From Streptomyces tauricus (GTDB taxonomy: Bacteria; Actinomycetota; Actinomycetes; Streptomycetales; Streptomycetaceae), in NCBI RefSeq assembly GCF_014650955.1, contig NZ_BMVY01000048.1:1-48313 (forward strand): 48,313 nt of DNA, read 5' to 3'. The position numbers and the translations under genes are program-made. A model generated the notes under the pieces. The model had not been told where the DNA came from. It saw nothing but the letters and a program-made list of their open reading frames with translations, and made no database searches. Positions 22,321-30,898 of the stretch are shown piece by piece (position 1 is the first letter of the stretch; every line of letters begins with the position of its first letter).

Positions 22321-23505
22321 ATGTCCAGCACCCTTTCAGGACCCCGCACCTGGCTGTCCGTGGACGACTGCGACCTCGACGGATTCCGCGAACTGGTCGA
22401 GCGGGGCACCGACCCGGCCGACCACCCGTACGCCGCCGCCGTCGAGCACAACGTCCCGCTGTACGACAGCGAGAGCCTGCGCGCCGAGGTACGGACGCCC
22501 GAGGGCCGCCGGAACGTACAGGCGGAGCTGGTCCGGGCGCTCGCCGACGGGCCCGGCATCGTGGTGTTCAAGGGCGCCTTCCCCGACCGCGGGGTCCTCG
22601 ACCGGGCGACCGGGGTCTTCGACGCCCTGATCGCCGAGCAGCGCGCCTCGGGGGCCGTCGCGGGCGACCACTTCGCGAAGCCGGGCGCGAACGACCGGGT
22701 CTGGAACGCGCTGGAGAAGGCGGCCCTGCTCGACCCGGAGGCGTTCGCCGACTACTACGCCAACGACATCCTCGCGCTGGTCTCCCACGCCTGGCTCGGC
22801 CCCGGCTACCAGGTCACCTCACAGATCAACGTCGTCAACCCGGGCGGCGCCGCGCAGACCGTGCACCGCGACTACCACCTGGGCTTCCTGAGCAACGAGG
22901 TCGCCGCCGCGTACCCGGCGCACGTCCACCGTCTCTCGCCGGTGCTGACACTCCAGGGCGCGGTCGCCCACTGCGACATGCCCGTCGAGTCCGGCCCGAC
23001 GATGTACCTGCCGCACTCGCAGAAGTACGAGCCCGGGTATCTGGCCTGGCGACTGCCGGAGTTCCACGCGTACTTCGAGGCGCACCACGTGCAACTGCCG
23101 CTCGCCGCGGGGGACGCGGTGTTCTTCAACCCCGCGCTCTTCCACGCCGCCGGACACAACACGTCGGCGGACATCCGGCGCATGGCCAATCTGCTGCAGG
23201 TGTCCTCCGCGTTCGGCCGGGCCATGGAGAGTGTCGACCGCGAGGCGGTGTCGAACGCGGTCTATCCGGTGCTGCTCGCGCGTGCGGGGGAGGGGGCGGG
23301 GCGGGAGTGGCTGGACGCGGTGATCGCGTCCAGTGCGGAGGGGTACGCCTTTCCGACCAACCTGGATTCCGATCCGCCCGTCGGGGGGTTGGCGCTGGCT
23401 TCTCAGGCGGATCTTGTGCGGACCGCGCTCAGCGAGGGGTGGGGCGCGGGGCGGTTGCGGGAGGTTTTGCGGGGGGCCGCGGGGCGCCGCGCCAGCTCGC
23501 CTTGA
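22321..23505 (+). CDS. phytanoyl-CoA dioxygenase (PhyH) family protein
   Basis: A 394-residue Fe(II)/2-oxoglutarate-dependent oxygenase-like protein. The iron triad is H182-x-D184 ('TVHRDYH') with a distal histidine in 'ALFHAAGHNTS' (H275 or H279), and an arginine soon after ('IRRMAN') can bind 2-oxoglutarate. The middle region 'VESGPTMYLPHSQKYEPGY' is typical of PhyH. An AAAGGA ribosome site precedes the ATG. It sits at the edge of the inositol locus and may hydroxylate a related small molecule, but the substrate is not given by sequence. The last 30 residues are Gly/Arg-rich. Four GTTCCCC-type repeats follow the stop. Confidence 0.85.
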   Translation: MSSTLSGPRTWLSVDDCDLDGFRELVERGTDPADHPYAAAVEHNVPLYDSESLRAEVRTPEGRRNVQAELVRALADGPGIVVFKGAFPDRGVLDRATGVFDALIAEQRASGAVAGDHFAKPGANDRVWNALEKAALLDPEAFADYYANDILALVSHAWLGPGYQVTSQINVVNPGGAAQTVHRDYHLGFLSNEVAAAYPAHVHRLSPVLTLQGAVAHCDMPVESGPTMYLPHSQKYEPGYLAWRLPEFHAYFEAHHVQLPLAAGDAVFFNPALFHAAGHNTSADIRRMANLLQVSSAFGRAMESVDREAVSNAVYPVLLARAGEGAGREWLDAVIASSAEGYAFPTNLDSDPPVGGLALASQADLVRTALSEGWGAGRLREVLRGAAGRRASSP

Positions 23506-23513
23506 GGGCGGAA

Positions 23514-23697
23514 GACTGCGCCGTTCCCCGCGCCCCTCGCAGGCAAAGGATTGCGCCGTTCCCCGCGCCCCTAAAAAGCCAAAGACTGCGCCGTTCCCCG
23601 CGCCCCCAAAAGGCAAAAGACCAAAGACTGCGCCGTTCCCCGCGCCCCTGGGTGGGACGGGGCGCAACCCCTCCCCGAGGGGTGCGGGGAACTGCGC
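23514..23697. repeat. four direct copies of the GTTCCCCGCGCCCCT element plus an inverted partner
   Basis: GA(C/T)TGCGCCGTTCCCCGCG-type units of 24 bp start at 23514, 23549, 23584 and 23626 (spacings 35, 35, 42), with A-rich spacers such as AAAAGCCAAA. An inverted copy, GTGCGGGGAACTGCGC, follows at 23682-23697. The array fills the 249-bp gap between the convergent PhyH and dehydrogenase genes and can form several alternative stems. Confidence 0.85.
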
Positions 23698-23754
23698 GAG
23701 CGGACCCCGCCGGGCCGCACGGGGATTTCTGCCGGAGGGAGGGGCCGGGCGGGG

Positions 23755-24767
23755 TCAGGCGTAGAACGGGGGGCGGTCTGCGAGGTGTACTTCTACTCGG
23801 CCGCCCTCCTTCTGGGCGCGAACCCCCGCTTCGCAGACCGCTGCCGTGGCGTAGCCGTCCCAGGCGGTGGGGCCTGTGACCTCGCCGCGGCGGGTGGCGT
23901 CCACCCAGGCCTGCATCTGGCGGTCGTACGCGTCCTCGAAGCGCTCCGTGAAGTCCTGGGCGATGGTGCCGCCCCAGCGGCCCGCCATGTTGGTGACCAG
24001 GGAGTGCCCGTCACCGATACGGGCCGTGCCGCGCTCGCAGACCACCTCGGCCTGCACCTGGTAGCCGAAGCCGCAGTTGACGTTGATCTCGACGTCCACG
24101 ATCGCGCCGCCCGCGGTCTCGAAGAGGACCAGCTGCGGGTCCTGGAGGCCCTCGGGCGCGTTGCCCGACGGCGTCGGCTTCAGCACGGTGACCGCGGTGA
24201 TCTCCTGGCCGAGCAGCCAGCGGGTGATGTCCATCTCGTGCACGACGGAGTCGTTGATGAGCATCTCGGTGGTGAAGCCGGGCGGGGTCGCCACATTGCG
24301 GTGCCGGTTGTGCAGCATCAGCGGACGGCCCAACTGACCGGTTTCCAGCAGCGACTTGAGCTTCACGTACTCGTCGTCGTACCGGCGCATGAAGCCCACC
24401 TGCACCCTGCGGTGCCCGAGCCGCTGCTCGGCTTCGAGGACGCGCAGCGCCGAGGCCGAGCCGGGGGTGAGGGGCTTCTCGCACAAAACCGGCAGGTCGT
24501 ACTCGAACGCGGTGAGCAGGGCCGCCTCGTGGGCGGGGCCCGGGGAGGCGATCAGTACGGCGTCGACGCCGTCCGCGGCCATCGCGGCGGCCGGGTCGGT
24601 GTACGCGGAGCACCCGTCGATGCCGTCGGCGATCCGTTTGACCCGTTCCGCGTCGACGTCCACGACCGCGGCCACGCGGGCCCCGCTGGTCACCTCGTGG
24701 AGCCGGCGTACGTGGTCGGCCCCCATCCTGCCGGTGCCGATGACGGCCACGCCGAGCGCGCCCGCCA

Positions 24768-24768
<1 letters not shown>
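23755..24768 (-). CDS. inositol 2-dehydrogenase-like oxidoreductase (Gfo/Idh/MocA)
   Basis: A 337-residue NAD-dependent dehydrogenase: glycine motif 'VAVIGTGRMGADHV' (8-21), 'LCEKPLTPG' with the catalytic lysine, and 'INDSVVHEMDITRWLLG', whose Asp and His match the catalytic Asp/His pair of Bacillus inositol dehydrogenase. The likely reaction is oxidation of myo-inositol or an isomer (scyllo, chiro) to a 2-keto-inositol, the first step of the pathway encoded divergently. Its start overlaps the stop of the ABC ATPase gene (TGATG), so it is the last gene of the uptake operon. GGGGAAG lies just upstream. I leave the symbol blank because iolG, idhA and iolX homologues look alike. Confidence 0.85.
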
Positions 24769-25715
<947 letters not shown>

Positions 25716-25718
25716 GGG

Positions 25719-26801
25719 TTACCTCCGGGTTGCCTGGCGGCGGACCCACAGATTGACGAGGGCGGCGAGCAGGAGCATGACGCCGAGGAAGGCCTTGAAC
25801 CAGTCGGGGTTCCAGTTGGCGTAGACGATGCCCTGGGAGACCATGCCGAAGATGAAGGCACCGATCACGGCGCCGATCGCGGAGCCGTAGCCGCCGGTGA
25901 GCAGGCAGCCGCCGATGACCGCGGCGATGATGTACAGGAACTCGTTGCCGACGCCCTCGCCGGACTGGACGGTGTTGAACGAGAACAGGATGTGCATGCC
26001 GACGAACCAGGCACCGGCGCCGACCCCCATGAACAGGGCGATCTTCGTGAAGGTGACCGGCACGCCGACCGCGCGGGCGCTCTCCTGGCTGCCGCCGGTG
26101 GCGAAGATCCAGTTGCCGAACTTGGTGCGCAGCAGCAGCCAGGTCGCGGCGGCGGCGAGGATCAGCCAGTAGAAGACGGTTATCTTCACGTCGACCCCGC
26201 CGATGCCTATCTCCGAGGCGAAGATGCTCTTGGCCTGGTCGAAGCCGTCCATGTCGCTGATGGAGTCGGTGGCGACGTTGCCGGTGAAGAGCTTGGTGAT
26301 GGCGAGGTTGGCGCCCTGGAGGATCAGGAACGAGCCGAGGGTGATGAGGAACGACGGCAGTCCGGTGCGGACCAGCATGTAGCCGTTGAACGCGCCGATC
26401 GCCAGCGACACCACCAGGGCGACGATGACGCCGGTCCATACGTTCATGGACAGCTGGAAGCTCCACATGCTCGCCGTGAGCGCGGCGGTGGTCACGGCCA
26501 CACCGGCGGAGAGGTCGAACTCGCCGCCGATCATCAGCAGGGCCACCGGCAGGGCCATGATGCCCATCACGGAGGCCTCGTAGAGCACGTTGGCCAGCGA
26601 ACTCGCCTCACGGAACGGGGAGGCGACCACGAAGAAGAAGATGTAGACGGCGATCGCCGCGATGAGGGCGCCGATCTCCGGGCGGGCCGCCAGACGGCGG
26701 GCCAGGGACCGCTCCGAGGTCCGGCCGTCCTTGGGGGCGGCCGGCGAAGCCGGCGGCGAGGAACTCGCCGCCGGTGCCGTTGCCTGGGTCATGGGTGTCA
26801 C
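25719..26801 (-). CDS. sugar/inositol ABC transporter permease
   Basis: This 360-residue permease of the BPD_transp_2 (RbsC/FrcC-like) family has about 10 membrane helices, with signatures 'GGEFDLSAGVAVTTAAL', 'GLPSFLITLGSFLILQGANL', 'FATGGSQESARAVGVPV' and 'AAVIGGCLLTGGYGSAIGA'. GTG at 26801 was chosen: it overlaps the stop of the binding-protein gene (GTGA) and has GAAGGG 6 nt upstream; ATG 26792 is the alternative. The start therefore couples translation to the upstream gene. Confidence 0.9.
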   Translation of the reverse strand: MTPMTQATAPAASSSPPASPAAPKDGRTSERSLARRLAARPEIGALIAAIAVYIFFFVVASPFREASSLANVLYEASVMGIMALPVALLMIGGEFDLSAGVAVTTAALTASMWSFQLSMNVWTGVIVALVVSLAIGAFNGYMLVRTGLPSFLITLGSFLILQGANLAITKLFTGNVATDSISDMDGFDQAKSIFASEIGIGGVDVKITVFYWLILAAAATWLLLRTKFGNWIFATGGSQESARAVGVPVTFTKIALFMGVGAGAWFVGMHILFSFNTVQSGEGVGNEFLYIIAAVIGGCLLTGGYGSAIGAVIGAFIFGMVSQGIVYANWNPDWFKAFLGVMLLLAALVNLWVRRQATRR

Positions 26802-27814
26802 CGAGTACCCTTCGAGGCGAACTTGGCTATGTCGTCCACGTTGTCCTTGTCGACGAACGCCGGGCCGGTGAGCACGGGCTCCTGGCCGCCGCCGCTGAAG
26901 TTGCCGTTGGTCTTGTACAGCCACAGGGAGTCCACCGACAGGTAGCCCTGGAGGTACGGCTGCTGGTCAACCGCGAACTCGATGTCGCCGCCCTTGACGG
27001 CGTCGACCATCTCCTTGTTGAGGTCGAACGTCGCCACCTTCGCCTTGCTGCCCGCGTCGTCCACGGACTGCACGGCGGTCAGGGCGAACGGGGCGCCGAG
27101 CGTGACCACGTAGTCGATCGACGTGTCCTGCTTGAGCTTGGCGTTGATCGTCGACTTCACGGCCGGCATGTTGGTGCCGTTCACGTTCAGGGTCGTGGTC
27201 TTGCCCTTGAACGTCTTCTTCACGCCGGAGCAGCGGGCCTCCAGGGAGACGCTGCCCTGCTCGTGGATGACGCAGATGTTGTTCTTGGCGCCGAGTGCGT
27301 TGAGCTTCTCGCCGAAGGCCTCACCGGCGACGAACTCGTCCTGTCCGAAGTAGGACAGGAGCCCTTGCTCCTTCCAGTCGTCGATGCCTCCGTTGAGGCC
27401 CACGACGGGGATGCCGGCCTTCTCGGCCTTGGCGACGACGTCCTTCATGGCGTCGGGCTTGGCGAGGGTGACCGCGATGCCGTCGACCTTCTGGTCGATC
27501 GCGTTCTGGACGAGGTTGGCCTGCTTGGCCGAGTCCGGGTTGTTGGAGTAGACCAGCTCGACGTTGTCCTTGGCGGCGGCGGTCTCCGCTCCCTTGCGGA
27601 CGAGGTCCCAGAAGGTGTCACCCGCGGCTGCGTGGGTGATCATCGCGATCTTCATACGGGGGGTGTCGGCCTTGCCGGCCGACGCGTTGCCCGAGTCCTC
27701 CTCGGCCTTCTTGCCACCGGAGTCGCTGGAGCAACCGGTGACCATCAGGGCCGCCGCGGCGGCCGCGGCGACGAGGGCGATTCTGCGGGAACGGGGGCGA
27801 GACGTGCGGTCCAT
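26798..27814 (-). CDS. sugar/inositol ABC transporter substrate-binding lipoprotein
   Basis: A 338-residue periplasmic-binding-type lipoprotein: a basic N-terminus (MDRTSRPRSRR), a hydrophobic segment and lipobox 'MVTGC' with Cys at 28. A ribose-binding-like (Peripla_BP_4) fold follows, with 'KIAMITHAAAGDTFWDLVRKG', 'DGIAVTLAKPDAMKDVV', 'IPVVGLNGGID' and 'QQPYLQGYLSVDSLWL'. It captures the substrate outside the membrane. Being divergent from iolC and in an operon ending with an inositol-dehydrogenase-like gene, the ligand is most likely myo-inositol or a related cyclitol. First gene of a four-gene operon. Confidence 0.9.
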   Translation of the reverse strand: MDRTSRPRSRRIALVAAAAAAALMVTGCSSDSGGKKAEEDSGNASAGKADTPRMKIAMITHAAAGDTFWDLVRKGAETAAAKDNVELVYSNNPDSAKQANLVQNAIDQKVDGIAVTLAKPDAMKDVVAKAEKAGIPVVGLNGGIDDWKEQGLLSYFGQDEFVAGEAFGEKLNALGAKNNICVIHEQGSVSLEARCSGVKKTFKGKTTTLNVNGTNMPAVKSTINAKLKQDTSIDYVVTLGAPFALTAVQSVDDAGSKAKVATFDLNKEMVDAVKGGDIEFAVDQQPYLQGYLSVDSLWLYKTNGNFSGGGQEPVLTGPAFVDKDNVDDIAKFASKGTR

Positions 27815-27881
27815 CTTTCCGGCACCTCACTGTGCGACAAGGGGAGAAGGAGCTAAAACGCGGCTGTGCTGTTGGGAGGGG

Positions 27882-27911
27882 ATGTAAGTCCCTCATATGC
27901 CCCGCTGTCAA
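27882..27911 (-). promoter_or_regulatory. predicted promoter of the ABC/dehydrogenase operon
   Basis: On the minus strand TTGACA (27911-27906) and TTACAT (27887-27882) are 18 bp apart. The -35 lies inside the 14-bp motif shared with the divergent iol promoter. Confidence 0.6.
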
Positions 27912-27919
27912 TACTTTGT
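27906..27919. promoter_or_regulatory. left half-site of the divergent iol control region
   Basis: TGTCAATACTTTGT is, apart from one base, the reverse complement of ACAAAGTCTTGACA at 27956-27969. Centres are 50 bp apart, and TCACG-ATCA-CGTGA (27932-27945) lies midway. The motif overlaps the -35 of each promoter and is a candidate site for the GntR regulator of the cluster. Confidence 0.6.
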
Positions 27920-27955
27920 TAAGACATCATTTCACGATCACGTGAGAATGTAAGT

Positions 27956-27969
27956 ACAAAGTCTTGACA
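27956..27969. promoter_or_regulatory. right half-site of the divergent iol control region
   Basis: ACAAAGTCTTGACA, the mirror copy of 27906-27919, includes the -35 hexamer TTGACA (27964-27969) of the rightward promoter. Confidence 0.6.
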
Positions 27970-27992
27970 TGGCTCGGCCCCCGGTCTTACAC
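27964..27992 (+). promoter_or_regulatory. predicted promoter of the iol catabolic operon
   Basis: TTGACA (27964-27969) and TTACAC (27987-27992) have a 17-bp spacer. Transcription would start near 28000, giving a leader of about 60 nt before iolC. Confidence 0.6.
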
Positions 27993-28059
27993 CTAGGACA
28001 CACCGGTCCCCCGCATCCCGCACCCCCACAAGCCCGCATCCACACGAGGAGCGACGCGT

Positions 28060-29010
28060 ATGAGCGAGTCCTTCGACCTGATCACCATGGGTCGCATCGG
28101 GGTCGACCTCTACCCTCTGCAGACCGGCGTACCGCTCGCACGCGTCGAGACCTTCGGCAAGTTCCTCGGCGGTTCGGCGGCCAACGTGGCGGTCGCCGCG
28201 GCACGCCTCGGGCGCGCGACAGCGATCGTCAGCCGTACCGGCGATGATCCGTTCGGAGCCTATCTCCACCAGGCTCTCAAGGAATTCGGGGTCGACGACC
28301 GCTGGGTCACCCCGGTCGAGGAGTACCCGACACCGGTCACGTTCTGTGAGATCTTCCCGCCCGACGACTTCCCGTTGTACTTCTACCGGCAGCCCAAGGC
28401 GCCGGATCTGGTGATCCGCACCGACGAACTGGACTTCTTCGCGCTCCGGGCGGCGAAGATCTTCTGGATCACCGGCACCGGACTGAGCGAGGAGCCCAGC
28501 CGCTCGGCCACCCTCGCCGCCCTCAAGGCCCGCGACAAGGCCGGCACCACCGTCTTCGACCTCGACTGGCGTCCGATGTTCTGGAAGGACCCCGCCGAGG
28601 CCCGCCCGTACTACACCGAGGCCCTGCGGCACGCCACGGTCGCCGTCGGCAACCTCGACGAGTGCGAGATCGCCACCGGCGTCCGCGAACCGCGGGCCTG
28701 CGCCGACGCCCTCCTCGAAGCAGGCGTGGAGCTGGCCGTCGTCAAGCAGGGCCCCAAGGGCGTCCTCGCCGTCCACCGCGACGGCACCACCGCCGAGGTG
28801 CCGCCCGTACCCGTCGAGGTGGTCAACGGCCTCGGCGCGGGCGACGCGTTCGGCGGCTCGCTCTGCCACGGCCTGCTGGCCGGCTGGGAACTGGAGAAGA
28901 CGATGCGGTACGCCAACGCGGCGGGCGCCCTGGTCGCCTCCCGCCTCGCCTGCTCCTCCGCGATGCCGACCGCCGCCGAGGTCGAGGACCTCGTCGCGTC
29001 GCGCGGCTGA
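28060..29010 (+). CDS. iolC: 5-dehydro-2-deoxygluconokinase
   Basis: IolC phosphorylates 5-dehydro-2-deoxygluconate at O6 in myo-inositol breakdown. The 316-residue PfkB-family kinase has the N-terminal signature 'FGKFLGGSAANVAVAAARLG' and the ATP/anion-hole motif 'NGLGAGDAFGG' with catalytic Asp262. 'YFYRQPKAPDL' is characteristic of IolC among PfkB kinases. GAGGAG lies 8-10 nt before the ATG. It is the first gene of the rightward operon, divergent from the ABC importer. Confidence 0.92.
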   Translation: MSESFDLITMGRIGVDLYPLQTGVPLARVETFGKFLGGSAANVAVAAARLGRATAIVSRTGDDPFGAYLHQALKEFGVDDRWVTPVEEYPTPVTFCEIFPPDDFPLYFYRQPKAPDLVIRTDELDFFALRAAKIFWITGTGLSEEPSRSATLAALKARDKAGTTVFDLDWRPMFWKDPAEARPYYTEALRHATVAVGNLDECEIATGVREPRACADALLEAGVELAVVKQGPKGVLAVHRDGTTAEVPPVPVEVVNGLGAGDAFGGSLCHGLLAGWELEKTMRYANAAGALVASRLACSSAMPTAAEVEDLVASRG

Positions 29011-29054
29011 AAACCCCGCGGCCGACACCGCACCACCCCGAACGGAGCCAGACC

Positions 29055-29933
29055 TTGAGCATCACCATCCCCGACCTCGTCAGGGTGCGTGTCCAGCACC
29101 CCGAGGCCGTGGCCGAAGCGGCCGCCCGCCGCAGCCGGCGACCCCTCGTCGGCGACAGCGGCCGCCTCATGATCGTGGCCGCCGACCACCCGGCCCGCGG
29201 TGCGCTCGGCGTCGGCGACCACAAGCTGGCCATGGCCAACCGCGCCGACCTGCTGGAGCGCCTGTGCGCCGCGCTGGCCCGGCCGGGCGTGGACGGGGTG
29301 CTCGCCACCGCCGACATCCTGGACGACCTCCTGCTGCTCGGCGCGCTGGAGAACAAGGTCGTCATGGGCTCCATGAACCGCGGCGGCCTGGCCGGCGCCG
29401 CCTTCGAGATGGACGACCGCTTCACCGGCCACCGCGCCGAGGACATCGAGCGGCTGAACTTCGACGCGGGCAAGCTGCTGCTGCGCATCGACTACGACGA
29501 CCCGGGCTCGCTGACCACGCTGGAGTCCACCGCCCGCGCCATCGACGACATGGCCGCGCGCCGACTGCCGGTGTTCGTCGAGCCGTTCATCTCCCGCCGC
29601 GTCGAGGGAAGGGTCAAGAACGACCTCTCCGCCGAGGCCGTCACCCGCTCCATCGCCATCGCCTCCGGCCTCGGCGGCACCTCCGCCTACACCTGGCTGA
29701 AACTGCCCGTCACCAGCGACCCGGACGACATGGCCGCGGCACTGGAGACCTCCACGCTGCCCGCCGTCCTGCTCGGCGGCGAGGTCGGAGGGGACCAGGA
29801 GGGCGCGTACGAGAAGTGGCGCAAGTGCCTGCGGCTGCCCACCGTCCAGGGCCTGGTCGTCGGCCGTTCCCTGCTCTACCCCGCCGAGGGCACCGTGGAG
29901 ACCGCGGTGGACACCGCGGTCGGCCTGCTCTGA
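29055..29933 (+). CDS. Cgl0159-family (beta/alpha)8 protein, probable aldolase of inositol catabolism
   Basis: The 292-residue protein starts at a TTG (29055) with GGAG 7 nt upstream. Segments 'RLMIVAADHPARGALGVGD', 'DGVLATADILDDLLLLG', 'KLLLRIDYDDPGS', 'RLPVFVEPFISRR' and 'YTWLKLPVTSDP' have the alternating pattern of a TIM barrel of the LacD/deoxyribose-phosphate-aldolase-like type, with likely Schiff-base Lys in 'TWLKLP'. Homologues occur in actinobacterial iol clusters between iolC and iolB. Since no iolJ is present, it is the best candidate for cleaving 6-phospho-5-dehydro-2-deoxygluconate to DHAP and malonate semialdehyde. That role is inference. Confidence 0.8.
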   Translation: MSITIPDLVRVRVQHPEAVAEAAARRSRRPLVGDSGRLMIVAADHPARGALGVGDHKLAMANRADLLERLCAALARPGVDGVLATADILDDLLLLGALENKVVMGSMNRGGLAGAAFEMDDRFTGHRAEDIERLNFDAGKLLLRIDYDDPGSLTTLESTARAIDDMAARRLPVFVEPFISRRVEGRVKNDLSAEAVTRSIAIASGLGGTSAYTWLKLPVTSDPDDMAAALETSTLPAVLLGGEVGGDQEGAYEKWRKCLRLPTVQGLVVGRSLLYPAEGTVETAVDTAVGLL

Positions 29934-29976
29934 GCGCGAATCGGCCCGTCGTGACCTGAGACCGGAAGGACCACGC

Positions 29977-30852
29977 ATGACCAGCGCACACCACCTGCCC
30001 GCGGGCAAGGCCGCGAGCGGCCCCTACGCCGTGGACGTCACCCCGGAGAGCGCGGGCTGGGCCCACTCCAGTCTCCGCGTCCTCGAACTTCCCCCGGGCG
30101 GTACGCACCTGTTCACCGCCGGGGACAGCGAGTGGATCGTCACCTCGCTCGGCGGCGCCTGCACGGTCTCCGTCACCGACGACTACGGCCAGGACGAGTT
30201 CGACGTGCACGGCCGCCCGGACGTGTTCAGCGGCGTCAGCGACTTCGTCTACGTGCCCAGGGACGCGACCGCCGCCCTCACCTCCGACGAGGGCGGCCGC
30301 TTCGCCCTCACCGGGGCCCGCTGCGAGCGCCGCCTGCCGGCCCGCTACGGACCCGCCGACTCCGTGCCCGTCGAACTGCGCGGCAGCGGCAACTGCTCCC
30401 GCCGGGTCCACAACTTCGGCGCGGCCGGCGTCTTCGAGTGCGACAAGCTCATCGCGGTCGAGGTCATCACCCCGGGCGGCAACTGGTCCTCGTACCCGCC
30501 GCACAAGCACGACGAGAACCGGCCGGGGGAGGAGTCGGAGCTGGAGGAGATCTACTACTTCGAGATCGCCGACCACGAGGGCACCCCGGGCCTCGGCTAC
30601 CAGCGCGTCTCACCGTCCGGCAACGGCAGCGGCACCGACGTGCTCGCCGAGGTGCGCGGCGGGGACGTCGTCCTCATCCCGGACGGCTGGCACGGCCCCT
30701 CCATCGCCTCGCCCGGCCACGACATGTACTACCTCAACGTCATGGCGGGCCCCGGCGCCGACCGGGCCTGGCTGATCTGCGACCACCCGGACCACGCCTG
30801 GATCCGCGACACCTGGCCGGACCAGCCCGTCGACCCCCGGCTGACCTCCTGA
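29977..30852 (+). CDS. iolB: 5-deoxy-glucuronate isomerase
   Basis: IolB converts 5-deoxy-glucuronate to 5-dehydro-2-deoxygluconate. The 291-residue bicupin has the conserved metal site 'YPPHKHDEN' followed by 'LEEIYYFEI', then 'GDVVLIPDGWHGPS' and 'DMYYLNVMAGPG', all hallmarks of the family (KduI/IolB). GGAAGG lies upstream of the ATG. It is 43 bp after the aldolase-like gene and 46 bp before iolD in the same operon. Confidence 0.93.
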   Translation: MTSAHHLPAGKAASGPYAVDVTPESAGWAHSSLRVLELPPGGTHLFTAGDSEWIVTSLGGACTVSVTDDYGQDEFDVHGRPDVFSGVSDFVYVPRDATAALTSDEGGRFALTGARCERRLPARYGPADSVPVELRGSGNCSRRVHNFGAAGVFECDKLIAVEVITPGGNWSSYPPHKHDENRPGEESELEEIYYFEIADHEGTPGLGYQRVSPSGNGSGTDVLAEVRGGDVVLIPDGWHGPSIASPGHDMYYLNVMAGPGADRAWLICDHPDHAWIRDTWPDQPVDPRLTS

Positions 30853-30898
30853 CCTCCGCGCCCCGCCCCCGTCACCTCCGCATCCCAGTGAGGAACCG

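Noticed and set aside
23514..23649. CRISPR array suggested by four regularly spaced repeats
   Set aside because: Spacers are only 11-18 nt and similar A-rich sequence, no cas genes are present, and the repeat is the same family as at 14.8 and 41.3 kb.
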